A DNA stretch of 64,000 bases from positions 1,116,001 through 1,180,000 of the forward strand of contig MBPM02000005.1 of assembly GCA_001695595.3 (NCBI GenBank). The letters run 5' to 3'. Made by a program: the position numbers and the translations under genes. Shown here piece after piece: positions 46,917-58,963 of the stretch. Source of the stretch: Plasmopara viticola. Lineage: Eukaryota > Oomycota > Peronosporomycetes > Peronosporales > Peronosporaceae. A model generated the notes under the pieces. It saw only the letters and a program-made list of their open reading frames with translations, made no database searches and was not told where the DNA came from. Within the stretch, counting starts at the first letter, position 1, and each line of letters opens with the position of its first letter.

Positions 46917-47030
46917 CATAATCCGCTCGTCATTCACTTTGACCCAACGATGCCCAATACTCGCAACGCATTGCATAATCCGCTCGTCATTCACTTTGAT
47001 CCAACGATGCCCAATACTCGCAACGCATTG
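46917..47030. repeat. 57-bp tandem duplication
   Basis: 46,917-46,973 and 46,974-47,030 are consecutive copies beginning CATAATCCGCTCGTC, with one mismatch (GACCC against GATCC). The length is a multiple of three, so any reading frame across it stays in phase. The near identity means it is young. Confidence 0.95.
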
Positions 47031-49033
47031 TCTTTGTCACTCTTGGACGTTGTACAAAATTTTGTTTACAAATTGTTCTCTTTGACTGGGTATATACGAA
47101 GTGTGAAAAATCCACTCTTTTTTGCCCACAGCAAGAAACTTGATGAAATGAATGACGTGCGCAGTAGACCCGAAATGTGAAGTATTTGAGTTTCAATTTC
47201 TAGCTCGTAAAACTATAAGCTATTTGAATCTTATACCAAGCCCAGCTTAATTAAAGCTTAAAAAATAATTCATTCTAGACACTCCTTGCGATCGTGATCA
47301 CTTTGCGGTAGTCTTTCCGTGATTAGTAAGCCGAACCTCAAAGGCCATCAGATTTTATAAATAGGAACCCGAGGGATCACTGTGCATTTGTGCGACAGAA
47401 TAGCGACTTTGTGACTAAATAGAGTATTTCATCGATGACAAGGTTATGTATAATTTTCGACTTGTAACATGATATTACAAATGTATCAAACCTAACACTT
47501 CGGTAATTTTGCTACACTAGTTGGTAACATTAGCTAAACATTTCTTAGAGCTCATTTTGCTACCCAGTTGTCGGCCCTTTTCTTAAGTAGTAAACAGAGC
47601 TGATAATAAGCTAGACATAGGGCTTCATCTTAATTATATTCGATTGAGGCAGTTTTCTATCATCAATTAAATATACTTTTGTCATTCGGGTGACGATGTG
47701 TCAAATGACTAGATTAAGGTGGCAGCCATTTCTAGTGAGCATGTAAAATATTGCATCATTACAAGTAATAATGCGGTTGGAGTCTTGTTGGTTTGGAGCA
47801 TCGCTGATGTATAAAAAGACGATTAGAAATTATTGAGTAGATCGTAATCAAAGTCAAGCCCTGTAGTTACGGCGTGTTTCTATGTGTTTCCTTGCAATAA
47901 CTTATCGACATCTTAACGGCCAAACATCATTTTCAAATGTTTCGGAGGCATCATCAGTCTCGCAAAGAGTGACAAAAGTTGGATTCAAAATATCTTGCGG
48001 CCAGACTTGGTCATCGTTGTGTAGATTGTTGTTAACCGTGGAAAACCGAAACTTTGATCAGGGTCAATTGTTGCGATAATACATGGCCGAACACTTGTAT
48101 GGTAACACAAGCATCGGCCGTTAAGAAAACTTGTGCATAGAAGCTCGCTACCGTATTAGCGGTATCAACATGATACGTTCTTGAGCAAGCTACAAAAGCA
48201 TCAAATACGATAATGTACGCTGTATTTCGTCCCATAAAGACCTAAAACCGCAGTGTGCTTAGTGCGTTCAGTCTAGTGTTGAAAATGGCAGGTAAATCCG
48301 CGTGTCTTTCTACATGGACGACACGATTGCTGAAGTGAAAGAAATTAAGATGTCAGACTGACTTTAGTGGACACTTTAAGATGAAGAAGCTGGACATAGC
48401 TTTACTTCTTCAGAGTATTGAGACTCATAGAAATTAAGCCCATCATCAAGCAGATTCGGTTTACCGATGACTTGATTAACAATAAGGCCAGCAGGGCGCT
48501 AAAGTCGCTGTTAGCCAAAAGCTTGGAGCTAACTTCTTCAGAGTATTCAGATAAGTATAAAAAATTAGCTCATCAGAGCTGCCTAAGATGCGATCGTCGA
48601 CAACGGTTGTCAAGGAAAAGGTATGCATTCTGCTGGATAGAATGTTAGTTGTTCGTTTCGATCTTTGTATGGAGCAGGTGGTGATAGATCTATTTATGAT
48701 TTAAGATTGAATTTAGCAGCGTTGGAAAGTCACACACCGCGTACTTTGATACCTGTGGTTCGCAAAGTGTAAAATCTCATCATCTGAAGGCAAGTTGGCA
48801 TGCACACCAAGGTATTGGTACTAAACGACTCTACAAGCGAGTTATATCCGATTCGGGCACAAGCAGCATTAGCTTAAGTGAAACTGTCTAAATTACATAT
48901 TGAAAAGCATGTTGAGCCGGCCAAGACGCCAGATGATTTCGGCTATGGTCATTGTCAGATATCGTGGGCACATTGCGGTACGTGATTGAGGGCGCAATGA
49001 AATTGCAGACTAGCTAAAAGAAGCACAGCTAAA

Positions 49034-49064
49034 ATTATTCTTTTAGGTATTCTAAAAGAATAAT
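49034..49064. repeat. Perfect hairpin, 13-bp arms
   Basis: ATTATTCTTTTAG (49,034-49,046), a 5-nt loop, and its exact reverse complement (49,052-49,064). AT-rich; it lies just outside the Mutator-like remnant that begins at 49,150. Confidence 0.85.
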
Positions 49065-49149
49065 ATCTTTAGTGGGTATGTATCGAAGCAAAGTATTTAC
49101 AGCTTTACCGATACTTGAATAAGTTAATTCTATAGTAACATTAGAAATG

Positions 49150-49800
49150 ATTTCAAAAATTTGTTAAAATCAATGCAAAGGCGAAAGAAATTTCATTTTG
49201 GACTTCACATTGTATTTTATGACCATAACATGTCAAGGCATTAATGCGCGACGGTAGAAAGGCGTACTGACCGTGTTCATCACAAAAAAAACATGTGTCA
49301 ACCGTTTGTGAGCATTTACGCAGTTCATGTACGTAACAGAAAACCCCAATTACTTCACCCTTCGTCAAATTAGAACGGTGTGATTGTGCTTGAGTGCTTT
49401 ATGTAAAGCTCTCGAATAGTTTTATTATGCAAAAGCTGCTTTGCAAATCACTGGGGATTGGCTGAGCAAGAGGACGTCTCCACTTCATCAATCGAACATG
49501 TGTGTGGTATGAATATTAAAAGGCTTTTTGGAAGATAACTGGAGATCAAGCACATAATAATCGAACAGACACATAGCTTTGTATGACCGTTTGCTGCTGT
49601 ATACAATGCGATAGACTCTACTGACACGAGTGTAATACGCGACCATGGCTTGGATAATGTGTTCCTTCGAGCTATACTCTCGTCGTGTAAGAGAAGTGTG
49701 TATGAGATCACCTTTTCGAGGCACAACCTCGTCCTCAAAAGGAGAAGAACTGTTCCATTTCCAACTAAATAGAATCGTCAAAAACAAATCTTTATATTGT
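49150..49800 (-). mobile_element. Mutator-like (MULE) transposase N-terminal remnant
   Basis: The minus strand parallels 51,890-52,440 (plus) over about 600 bp: a SKEHIIQAMVAYYTRVSRVY helix, SSKRSYKAMCLFDYYVL, THMFDEVETSSCSANPQ, and FCYVHELRKCSQTV. In MULE transposases a domain of this kind (repeated S-x-R/K-Y-x-x-C and HtC motifs) precedes the DDE domain. Frames at 49,787-49,488 and 49,368-49,153 are the best preserved pieces. No DDE region follows below 49,150. It flanks MLF-like copy 3. Confidence 0.55.
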
Positions 49801-50282
49801 CGCTTCTAGCCGAAGCAATATGTTGACTAATGATACATAAAGTTGCATACCTGATGACGTAAAATATTGTGCATCAAGTAAATTATGCTTTTGTCTACTA
49901 CTATAATTTGTGTCAGATACGGAAACAGACGATGTAAAAGACCCGAATTATTAGAAATAGTATGTTTGGAATCGTACCTTGTGTTTATTTAATTTGCGAG
50001 CCATCACAATTTTTGCATTAAGCAAAGAATCGGCCGCATTTTAGAACATTCCACTTATATTACGATTGCTACGATCGATCCATCGAGCCTAATCGCCAAG
50101 CTGCAATGAATAGCACATCAGATTGATTCATTAATTTGAATATGAAAAAGAAAAATGTATCAAAGATTCATGTACCAATTAAACATGAAAAAATACAACT
50201 TGTTTGTTCATTTACTCAAGTCTGTAACGACAGAACATGAAACTCATGCAGAAAAATCTATATTGGACATACAATACCCAAC
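49800..50282. other. Spacer between MULE remnant and MLF-like copy 3
   Basis: AT-rich DNA holding the 3' flank of copy 3. Unlike copies 1 and 2, the 3' flank here does not carry the GCGGCC-containing sequence, so the duplicated block ended near the stop codon on this side or has diverged completely. Confidence 0.5.
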
Positions 50283-51047
50283 TCACATTTCCATGGGAGT
50301 TGTCTCAGCTTCAACCTCCGACTTGGAATCCAGCATCGTCTGCTTGTCTTGAACCAACTGCTGCTGCTGCTGATGCTGTTGTTGCTTAATCGTCTTCTTT
50401 TGTGCTTCGCCGAAAGGCGTCTCTTGCCACAGCGCCTCGAACTCGTCGGGTGTGCCGCTTGTACACATGGCCTCGTGCTTGCCTTCGTCATCGCGGCTCA
50501 TGCGGCTCCACGTCGTGCGCAGCTTCTTGCCCTCCACTTGACGCTCGTGCACAGCTTTTAGGCGGCCTGTCGAGTCTTCATAGCGACGCCGAGTGCTCAT
50601 CACACGTCGGCCTTTATCGTCTACAATGGACGAATTGCTAAAAGTGTACGATGAAAAGGCACGACAAAGGTGGTCGTCTTTGCCGAAACTGGTCTGATGT
50701 TTCTGAATCGGGGTCTTTGCATCAGCCTCAGGAACTTGCTTGTTCGGATCATTATCCTGATCTTTTAAACTTTGGTCATGCGTCTTGAGATCGGTTTTTG
50801 AGGGCTGCGCAGATCCCTCACGGTGTTGCGTTGCTGGCCGCTGCTCGCGCGCCAATACAGGCAGGTCCTTAAAGAAGTCGTCGTCATCCAGATTACTGGG
50901 TGCTGCCAACATCTCGCTGGTCCTATCGAATGGAAAGCGCGAGCGGCTCATAAGCTCGCTCATATGCTCAAGGTCCATCATCGACTGCTCCAGCGAGGAC
51001 ATGGGGTACCAGAAGCGCGGTCGGACGAGATCCCACGTGCTAAACAT
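50283..51047 (-). CDS. MLF-like conserved protein, copy 3
   Basis: Intact single-exon frame of 254 residues. The first 80 residues match copies 1 and 2 at the protein level, although the DNA differs at about a dozen mostly synonymous sites over the first 225 bp. The linker (80-128) has diverged most, and the MLF-like core (about 130-214) is nearly identical but has SRD for GAD and MCT for ICS changes. A Gln-rich expansion (QQQHQQQQQ) lengthens the tail. Silent substitutions in an otherwise constant N-terminus show selection on the protein. The conserved upstream region continues to about 51,150, with pieces to 51,305. Function is as for copy 1, tentative. Confidence 0.82.
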   Translation of the reverse strand: MFSTWDLVRPRFWYPMSSLEQSMMDLEHMSELMSRSRFPFDRTSEMLAAPSNLDDDDFFKDLPVLAREQRPATQHREGSAQPSKTDLKTHDQSLKDQDNDPNKQVPEADAKTPIQKHQTSFGKDDHLCRAFSSYTFSNSSIVDDKGRRVMSTRRRYEDSTGRLKAVHERQVEGKKLRTTWSRMSRDDEGKHEAMCTSGTPDEFEALWQETPFGEAQKKTIKQQQHQQQQQLVQDKQTMLDSKSEVEAETTPMEM

Positions 51048-51310
51048 AGTTACTGATGTTGTTGATTTGGTAGTCTTGACAAGTTGATGTGAGAAGTAGC
51101 TGGTATATTTGGAAATGAAGTGATTCGCCTATCACGACATGCATACGTATGTCCTAGCGCACGAGACTTCTCGAATGCTGACGATTCTTACAGCGAGGTT
51201 GTATGCTTTGTCTGACTGAGCAGGGGTCAATCGATCTTTCTCGAATTATCCACATCGTTATCAGATGGCAAATCTTTAATAAATGGTTGCCATAATAATA
51301 CACATAGTAC
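51048..51310 (-). promoter_or_regulatory. Upstream region conserved with copies 1 and 2
   Basis: The first 100 bp before the start matches the other copies, including the Inr-like TTCATTTCCAAATA (about 51,097-51,118 on the minus strand), the ACTTCTC block and the CGATTCxxCATCA-type stretch. Farther out, modules matching 3,775-3,935 and 4,015-4,070 appear at 51,160-51,190 and 51,233-51,305. Confidence 0.5.
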
Positions 51311-51880
51311 GACCTATGCAGATGCACTCCTTGCTGAGACAGGAAATACAAAGACCAAGAACTGAGGTGGAATTTTTAATCCCTTTGATTACTTGTTGTA
51401 TTTGCTGAGACAAGAGATCGATCTCGTCACTATAAGTGTAAGCTTAATCTGAGATATAACACGAAAGACATTGCATGATCAATCTTGACACGCAAATACT
51501 TGATCGGTCGTCCGGCAACTACAGTGTCTGAAATTCACTCACACATAACCAAGAGACCACTGTCTATTGAACTCTGAGGTGGACAGTTGCTATAAGCATG
51601 CTTTAGTTTTTTGCTTATGCGTCCGTGGCGAGTATGTATGTCGATCGAATCGCCGCAATTGCTGATGTACTTGGGTTTTTTGTTAGGGGAAGGAAATAAA
51701 CAAATGCGGCGGCTTGCGAATCACTTAAGAAGATGACATGGCTCCAGTTATATTAAAACATACTGGTAATTATCGATCAAAGGAGTATTTTACATCGCAT
51801 AGTTCCCATTGTATCTGAAACATTTTCTACTAGACTTCAATTGATGCGCAATATTTCACGTCATTACAAGGTTTGCTGTT
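51310..51880. other. No recognised gene
   Basis: AT-rich spacer between the copy 3 upstream region and the plus-strand Mutator-like transposase. I see no open frame or repeat that I can support. Confidence 0.4.
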
Positions 51881-53330
51881 TAGTCGAAAAAGGAACACTT
51901 AATACAAGGTCTCGCACGGAAAGCAATCCTTCTCATTCTGAGGACGAGGCTATTCCTCAAGAAGATTATCTCACTCTTTTCTAGTATAGCTAGAAGGAAG
52001 ACATTATTCAAACCTCGATCGCGTATCACTTTCGTGTCAGAACAACCTATTCCACTGTATACAGCAACAAGCGGTCGTACGAGGCCATGTGTCTGTTCAA
52101 GCATTGTGTGTCACGCACGTATTCAAACCACACACATGTTCGATTAATGAAGTGGAGATATCCTCTTACTCAGACAATCGCCAGTGGACTACAAAGCAGC
52201 TTGTGCATGATACAGCTATTTGGGACCTTTACATAAAGCACTCAATCACAATGGCACCCATTCTCATCCGACAGCGGGTGAAATCGGGGTGTTATGTTAC
52301 GTACATGAACTGCGTAAATGCTCACAAACGGTGGGCACATATATTTTCGTGTGATGTACACGGTCAGTACAGCTTTCTATCGTCGTGCATCAATGCCTTG
52401 ACATGTGATGGTCATAAAAATACAATGTGAATTTAAGAATGAACTTTCTTTCGACTTCGCGTTGTGTTTCATGAGGGCTCTCTGCACATTCACCAAAAGC
52501 TGCCAGGAATCTCCGTAGAGATGGTAGTTTTTGCAGACATCGATCGATTTGACATTTCTTTTCGCGTGTATTCGGAAATAAATGGAGAGCTCCCAATCCT
52601 TAATGTAGATGTGGCATCTATCGAGAACAAAGACAATTGGAGTTTCTTCTTGTGTTTTCTTTTACCCCACTTACCATCTCGCCCAAATTTTGGCCTATCT
52701 GAGTGAGACAAAAAGGGCTTCCCTCTGCTTTTATAAAGGATTACAGTAGTATCCACCACTTCCATTGCTTCTATCATGGTGATGGAAAGCTGGAACTGGG
52801 TATTCAAGTCGAACGACCATGCTAGCTTGGGTAATCGCCAGAGCGCATACCGACACTATCCCTAATGAGTATGTGACGCAGATAAGGTCGAAAACAATTC
52901 GAGAACTTTAATATCTATTGATTATCGGCAAAGAGAAGTGGTCATTGCGATTTAAACCCTGTTCTCGCTTTGGAACACTTACATCAAATAATGTTGAACC
53001 CATGAACAGTGCTCTTCGATCAATTTGGAAGTTACTCATCCTCAACTGTCTATATACATTGGACATTACATTGCTTCGAAATGGACTAAAAAACGTCAAA
53101 ATCAGAGAGGGGGTGCTCTTACGAAGAATGCAATTCAAACGTGTTGACAAGATTTTAGATAAAGCAAGCAATTTCCTAGAATATAAGTCATCGCCAGTGT
53201 CATTCATTATGAAAGTACTGAATGCTCGTGCCAGCATTCCAGTCGAAATTGGTTTCCAATTTACGTTGGCAAGGCTCAGTGCACCTGCATGTTTTAAGTG
53301 AAGACACGCAAGCACCATGTGGCCATGCGA
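51880..53330 (+). mobile_element. Decayed Mutator-like (MULE) transposase
   Basis: The plus strand reads a MULE transposase in pieces. The N-terminal domain (51,890-52,430) is shared with the inverted remnant at 49,150-49,800. In the DDE region, VASIENKDNWSFFLCFLL (52,609-52,664) matches the conserved E(N/S)-x-D-x-W-xx-F motif, RQKGLPSAF (about 52,708-52,735) the DRQ-GL motif, and HHFHCFYH (about 52,750-52,775) the H-xx-C-x-x-H motif. The C-terminal part (52,918-53,301, 127 codons open) holds TSNNVEPMNSALRSIWKL, the usual TSN-x-E-xx-N-xx-L-R motif. Stops and frameshifts lie between these. Terminal inverted repeats were not found. Confidence 0.75.
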
Positions 53331-55380
53331 CGACTAGCTACAATGTGTTGCAAGCTTCTTTTATTACGCATTAGACAGAGTCTTTCATTAAGAAGTGGAC
53401 GATGTCTCTTTAAGTCCTTAAGTTCTGAAGATCACACTGACAAAATGAGTCTTTGAATTTTTACTATCATCAAATGACGACGACGGCTAAATGGAATTGA
53501 CGTCGTGACTTCCAGTATGCTGTTGTAGCCATTGGCAAACTCGTCAATCATACAAGTGGCCAACGGAAACAACAATCACAGATGCCCCAGAAGTCGTCAA
53601 TGCGATTGCACTAAAACTCGGTTCATATCAAACAATATCCATCTTACTATGGACTTTACCAAATTTATACTCCTGAACAATCCAGTCATAAAATGACCTC
53701 ACCACACAGTACAACTGGTGGCCGTGCGCTAACATTTCACCCCTAACCACCAAAAACCGCGGATGTACCATAAGATCTATGGTGTCAATGATGAATCTAG
53801 TTAAATGTGTCTTTGGTCGGCAAATTGAAACCGCAATGTACACACAAGAAAATCTCTACAATGCTAAACATACGATTTAAAAGACTTCTTTTTATCGAAA
53901 ATAACTCGCAAATTTCTAATATAATTGGAGCTGTACCATTTTTCTAATTTTATTTGCAAACCTTCACATTTTTTTCCCAAACTCGAAAGAATGGTCTAAG
54001 ACAGGTCTTCGATATTAATAGGATATACACAACCGTGAAATAATTAATGTGCTATTCGATGCGCCTTCACATAAGCAGATTGTAAGTTAATTTGAATCAG
54101 CAAAGATACGCTTTGCTGGCCAAATCTGTCAGGCTTTAGGAAAGAAAATGCTTTTCTAAAGCATTCAATAAATGTCAACAAAGCCGAGTGGCATACCCTT
54201 GACAGTGATCAAATTATGTTGCTATGGGTGAGCGCACGGTATTCTCCACTACACAATGAGGGGCCTGAACCATTGTTTTGAGCAACGAAAGCGATATAAT
54301 TTTGGAGGCGCTTACTTCAATTATCATTCATCTGGGCCGATTCATAAAGGATCCGTGTGAGTTGAATCCACAGCGCGCACGCAGTCCCGTTTCAGAGCCT
54401 GCTAGTACTGGCCGATTTATAAGCCTCGACTTCAACATGGCTGAGGTCGACTGCGACCCGGATATAATGGTGTTCGTGTGTTGCCTAACCACGATGATGC
54501 ATTAAACTCCTATTCCAGTCAATTAACATGGAAAAAAGCAGCAGGGCTACTAATAAATAAACCAATCAAATATCGTGGATTTTAAGGTACGAATACGTCA
54601 GATACGGATCCCAAGTACACCACCGTGCTTTGGCGAACGATGCTCCCACTAACTGTCCACCGATGTCACAGTAAACAGGTGATCATGCGTGATATCGTTA
54701 AATTTGCTCTCAACAGTGCGGTTTCGTATCTACGGGCTTTACACATGAATGTATAAACAAGCTGGGGCCTTGTTGATCTCGATTACTTTGAAATGCACAA
54801 ATGCGTTTTGAACAAGAGGGGAAAGCGAAAAATGAATCTCCCAGCCAGTTCCCAGACGAACACAAATCATCTGACTATGCGATAAGTCGCCTGTACATAA
54901 CCAGCAGCTTATGGGATGCTGTTGCATCCGCTAGACTTAAACGATACGAATTATTTGATGAGCATTGTGAAGCACTTCAAAAAATTCTATTTAGGTACAA
55001 GTTACTTTAAGCTACTTGAAATTAACTGCCTGAAAGGGCTCGGCATCCACGAGCAAATCAAAACATCGCTTCATCGAATTACTCACGGTCCACGAAAGAC
55101 ATGGGTCGGCGTACACCATTGATCTTCTAATAATAATATCAACGCACCCATGGGGTCAATAGAGATAATACGACCCTCAGGAAGCCAAGCCTCATCTGGG
55201 TCCCGAAGTTTTTCTTGCACTCCTTCAAAACGCTGTTCCTGTGTTAAAACTAGCCGTTAAAGCGAGTGCGCGTGGCTTTTCGATGGACGATAATACACTG
55301 TATTAGCGAAAAGGACCGAGTGAGTAGCCATAAGGCTGTGCACTTCTAGCGATCAACATCAAGACGATGGTGAGAAGCTT
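53330..55380. other. No recognised gene
   Basis: There are short frames (53,628-53,843 minus; 54,278-54,505 plus; 54,801-55,122 plus) without family match. Around 55,140-55,230 the minus strand is coding-like (PDEAWLPEGRIISIDPMGAL) for about 30 codons. Confidence 0.35.
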
Positions 55381-55390
55381 CTCAAATCAA

Positions 55391-56330
55391 TCAGAAATCC
55401 TTGCGTTGAGACACGCGGCGATTAATCCGACTCAGAACCGTATAGGTTATATGGTCTAAAAGGTTAATCTCCTCCATACGAGTTTTGACGACCGAGAAAT
55501 TCGAAGAAGCCGCGGTCTGATTGTTTATGCAGACCTCGAGATCGATTACAAGCGTGTACGTTTTGTGGTGCAGAAGATGCCGCTCGTGCAGACGGCTGAC
55601 GACGGAGTAAGCATAAGCATGCGGTTTTGGCCGAATGCTTCGGCAATGTAAAAGTGACTTCATATCCGCGCTCAAAGTTTTTGTTCTTAGCGCCGTGTCT
55701 TGAATTTACGCCGGGGCCTAGATCCCTTACGGTGAATGGTCTCCGACTTACTAATCAGTTAAGTTGTAATTTAAACTTACGGACGCCAAAAAAAAACTCT
55801 GTCTGAGACAATTGCATCAAAGAGTAATGCTTCATAGGTTCGCCTAATCTCGAAATAAGCTTTTCAGCTGAATTGTGGCGGTGGCAGAATTGGTGATTAC
55901 ATAAATGTATCTTTAAATTGTATGCAAGACTTTCTGGCTTCCTACGGCGCCTTGTAAGTCCCCAAATGGGAATAGATACGGTGCTATAGCCGCCATTAGG
56001 TTGTGCAAGGACAAGGCCTTTTTGACCGAGTAGCGCTCGTTGATATTACGCAAGTAGTGGCGTCCGGAGAGTCGTCGTGGTGCGCGAAGTAGATGAGCGC
56101 GCTGTTCGGCACCATGGTCTGCAAAAGTCGAGTGTCACGGACCTTCTCTCTCTCGTCGAGCCCGTTGTCCATTTAGTGAGAAGACCTCTCGCGACACGGC
56201 GATTTGCGTCGGTACAGCGTGGTGGGCGAGTCACATAGTCCTTCGTCCGACGCGGTGTTGACTCTGGCTGCTGAACTCTTCCGGGGAATGTACCGAGGGC
56301 TGACAACCTTGACTTCATTCCCTTCCTTCT
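55391..56330 (-). pseudogene. Decayed host-type gene, family unknown
   Basis: Minus-strand codons around 56,190-56,070 have strong G/C third positions (NGLDEREKVRDTRLLQTMV, then ALIYFAHHDD). A frame change near 56,060 continues as YLRNINERYSVKKALSLHNL. The frame 55,675-55,391 (94 codons: RLHERHLLHHKTYTLVIDLE) may be its C-terminal end. The composition is unlike the mobile elements nearby and resembles the FYVE and MLF-like genes, so I take it as a broken host gene. I do not recognise the domain. Confidence 0.4.
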
Positions 56331-58451
56331 GGCTCAAATCTTTGCTGACCGCATTAACGGAACATTCAAGGCAGGTGTTGACTTCCGCAGTTCACGGACC
56401 TATATATCCTTGCTGTGAAGCCATTCGTACGTCAGTGGGTGGTTTACACCCGTTGGGGCGCATCCTCGGGCTATGGAACTATTTGATACAATTCGCTCCG
56501 CACTCCGCTTCTAAAATTGCACGTGTGCATAACCTCACAGCGCTCATTATATACTTTTATTGCAACAAAAGGAAGAACCACCAATACCTCCACTTTAAGC
56601 GCAGAGAAGTTAGACAAATCAGAGCACGACTTTAAAAGTGAGATGTCCGCACTGCGCGAAAGCTCATCTTCAGCTCATGATGCGAAAAAGGAATGCAATA
56701 TTGAGTAAAGAAGGCAAAAATGAAATTTGTGCGCGTCATCTTTAGCGATCAATAAGATTTAGCGGGTTAGCATATGCGGATTCTTGCACGGCTTACTTTA
56801 TAGTCACTGTCATTAATTTCACAGTGTAAAATGTGCCAACAATTTGCAATTTCATTTGCCATATTTTTTCAAGCCGACCGCTACAGATGTCACACTTGAT
56901 ATGCTGTATAATGGTCACACATTCAACTACTGCTGTCGTATTATAACTTAAAGGCGGTTGCAGATGGCTTCGAACGTATGCTAAAGCTTCAAACGATTAC
57001 TTATGTCTCGTACTGACAACGCCGTCGGGGCTAAGAACCTATACGCATACCCGCTATGTGTTCTGTACCGCTTTAATGGCTCTTTGGTGAAACTTTGGCG
57101 TCACTCTCTTTAGGCTAACATGCATTGTCTTCCTGATGTTTGAGCTCTAGGGATGAGGTTAGTTGCTCTTTTATCATCTTGTTTTGACAAATACAAAACC
57201 GTCATGATCAAATTTGAGATGAAAAGCTCAGCAGAGACCACTTGTCCTTACTCATGGAGGTCATAACGAGAATAGTTGTGCTTTAAAGTTTTAGAATCAC
57301 CAGTTCAAGAAAAAATGCTCTAATGCTCATCTACAATCGCACGATTAGATGCCGCCAACACTTTAATCTCAATAATCTATGCAGAAGTTCATTGCGCTGG
57401 ACGTATGATATATGCATCATAATCGAGGCCTTTGGTTTATTTTTGCATTTAAATCTGAATGAGGACGCAATCACAGTTTCAGTGCATTCTCTGGATTATT
57501 TTTCGCATTTCAATAATACTAGAACGTCCATGACTGTGCAGGTGGAAACAACGATGGGGTTGATGGTACCTTTGCAATACTTGAAATTGGTACTGCATTG
57601 CGTGGAAGGTTTCACGAACAAATTTCAAGATCCAATGCTTGTTCAAATGGTACTAGCTCTAGAATTTGCGCGAATTTCAGTGGCAGAACCATTGGAATAA
57701 GCTGAGAAAAAATCACTTAAATTTATTTGTAAGATTTTAAAGGGAACGACAGTGAAAATTATGAATGGAATGAATGCCTGTTGAAGCGCAGAAGATAACA
57801 AGTGTCAGACGCTTTATCTTCACGCATTACAACTAGAGTATATAGAGCATCTAAATGAAATTTATTTAATGGCTGGCGATAAATAAACTTAATGTAATTA
57901 TATATAAGTCTGCCTTCTAGCTATGAAATCTATATAGCCATTATTTTCAGAATGGAAGAATCTTGAAGAGAACGAATGCTACCAATAGATGGTGTGAGCG
58001 ACAAAAAAATTGCAAGAGGAAAAAATAATAAGAGTACTTTGCCAAATTCGATTTTTGCAGACAAGCAAACACCGTTTTTCCATAACGACGCACGAGATAG
58101 CCAAATACCTCAGCAACCTAACGACGTCAAGCAAAGCAGCCTCGACACCATCGCCAATGACGCTGATCTTGAGTATGACAGCAGTGACATCAAGCCATAG
58201 GCACTTAACACATCCATAATGAGCACCTCGGATGCTCTAGATGTTATTCAAGACCACCCTCGGTGGTATTGAAAGCTGCGTATCACAATATGGAGACATT
58301 AGTGTGATCGAAACGTGATAACAATGAGCAAGAAGTCAAGCATCCACCAGAGCTTGACCATCACTTGTCTCCGGTGTACCTTATGACAACTTGAGATATT
58401 TGTAAGAGTTTAAAGTGTCCATTTTCCGTACTACGGCATCGAGTGCAATGG
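56330..58451. other. No confident gene before the copia element
   Basis: Plus-strand frames at 57,323-57,700 (125 codons) and 57,976-58,200 (74 codons, hydrophilic, Asp/Ser-rich) are open but unrecognised. The copia element inserted about 250 bp after the second. The DNA on the other side (after 63,168) does not obviously continue a frame. Confidence 0.3.
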
Positions 58452-58456
58452 CTTTC
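58452..58456. repeat. Target-site duplication, left
   Basis: CTTTC directly left of the LTR; the same five bases follow the other LTR at 63,163-63,167. Confidence 0.9.
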
Positions 58457-58642
58457 TGATAAGTAGACGGTAAATTGGAAATATATTAATTACACTGTTA
58501 CCTCCCATGCGGTATTCATAACGTTCGATTAGAACATTCATACTCCATCATGTCTCATAGATGTCCTGTCACTTGGTCATCCTCAACCCAATATGGGTGA
58601 CGACCACCAAGTGACGGACCAATAACATTGGTCCTCCCAACA
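58457..58642 (-). repeat. Copia 3' LTR
   Basis: 186 bp, with TG...CA ends on either strand. It matches 62,957-63,162 with roughly a dozen substitutions and a deletion of about 20 bp near 58,525. It contains an inverted repeat at 58,568-58,615. A purine-rich tract (GTGAGTGGGAG on the element strand, 58,643-58,653) lies just inside and would serve as the polypurine tract. Confidence 0.92.
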
Positions 58643-58687
58643 CTCCCACTCACTGCTGTTGCTCCCTCGGCTTGCTTGCTGTGATGC

Positions 58688-58963
58688 TCATGCCGGTACG
58701 GAGATACTCGAATCGCTTGGTGCCGAGTGCCTTCGTGAGGATGTCAGCCAGTTAAAACTGCTTTTCTTGTAGACCACCTTGATCTTACCTGATGTGACTG
58801 TTGCTCGGATAAAGTGGTGGCGAAGATCCACGTGTTTTTTCGTGCGTGCGTGGTTTCCAGTGTTCGTGGCGAGTGCGATTACTCCTTGGTTGTCTTCATA
58901 AAGGACAGTGGGGAAATTTTGTGCGTATACAAGGTAAGACATCATCATACGTGCCCACAGCAC
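58688..58963 (-). pseudogene. Copia RNase H C-terminal part
   Basis: LYEDNQGVIALATN is the conserved catalytic-Asp strand, followed by TKKHVDLRHHFIRATVTSG, the KHidi+yHfiRe motif. The frame runs on past a frameshift instead of ending at the usual stop. Confidence 0.9.

Larger units (their letters stand above)
46150..49150. other. No recognised gene; a tandem duplication inside
   Basis: Minus-strand coding-like pieces at 46,350-46,700 may be more of the copia relic. 48,418-48,648 plus (76 codons, helical) is unrecognised. A 57-bp tandem duplication and a perfect hairpin are listed separately. 47,200-47,880 is AT-rich with nothing that I can support. Confidence 0.35.

Noticed and set aside
46668..47180. 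170-codon plus-strand frame
   Set aside because: Contains the 57-bp duplication and no domain; length is partly due to that duplication.
52908..53318. 136-codon minus-strand frame
   Set aside because: Shadow of the plus-strand MULE transposase C-terminal part.
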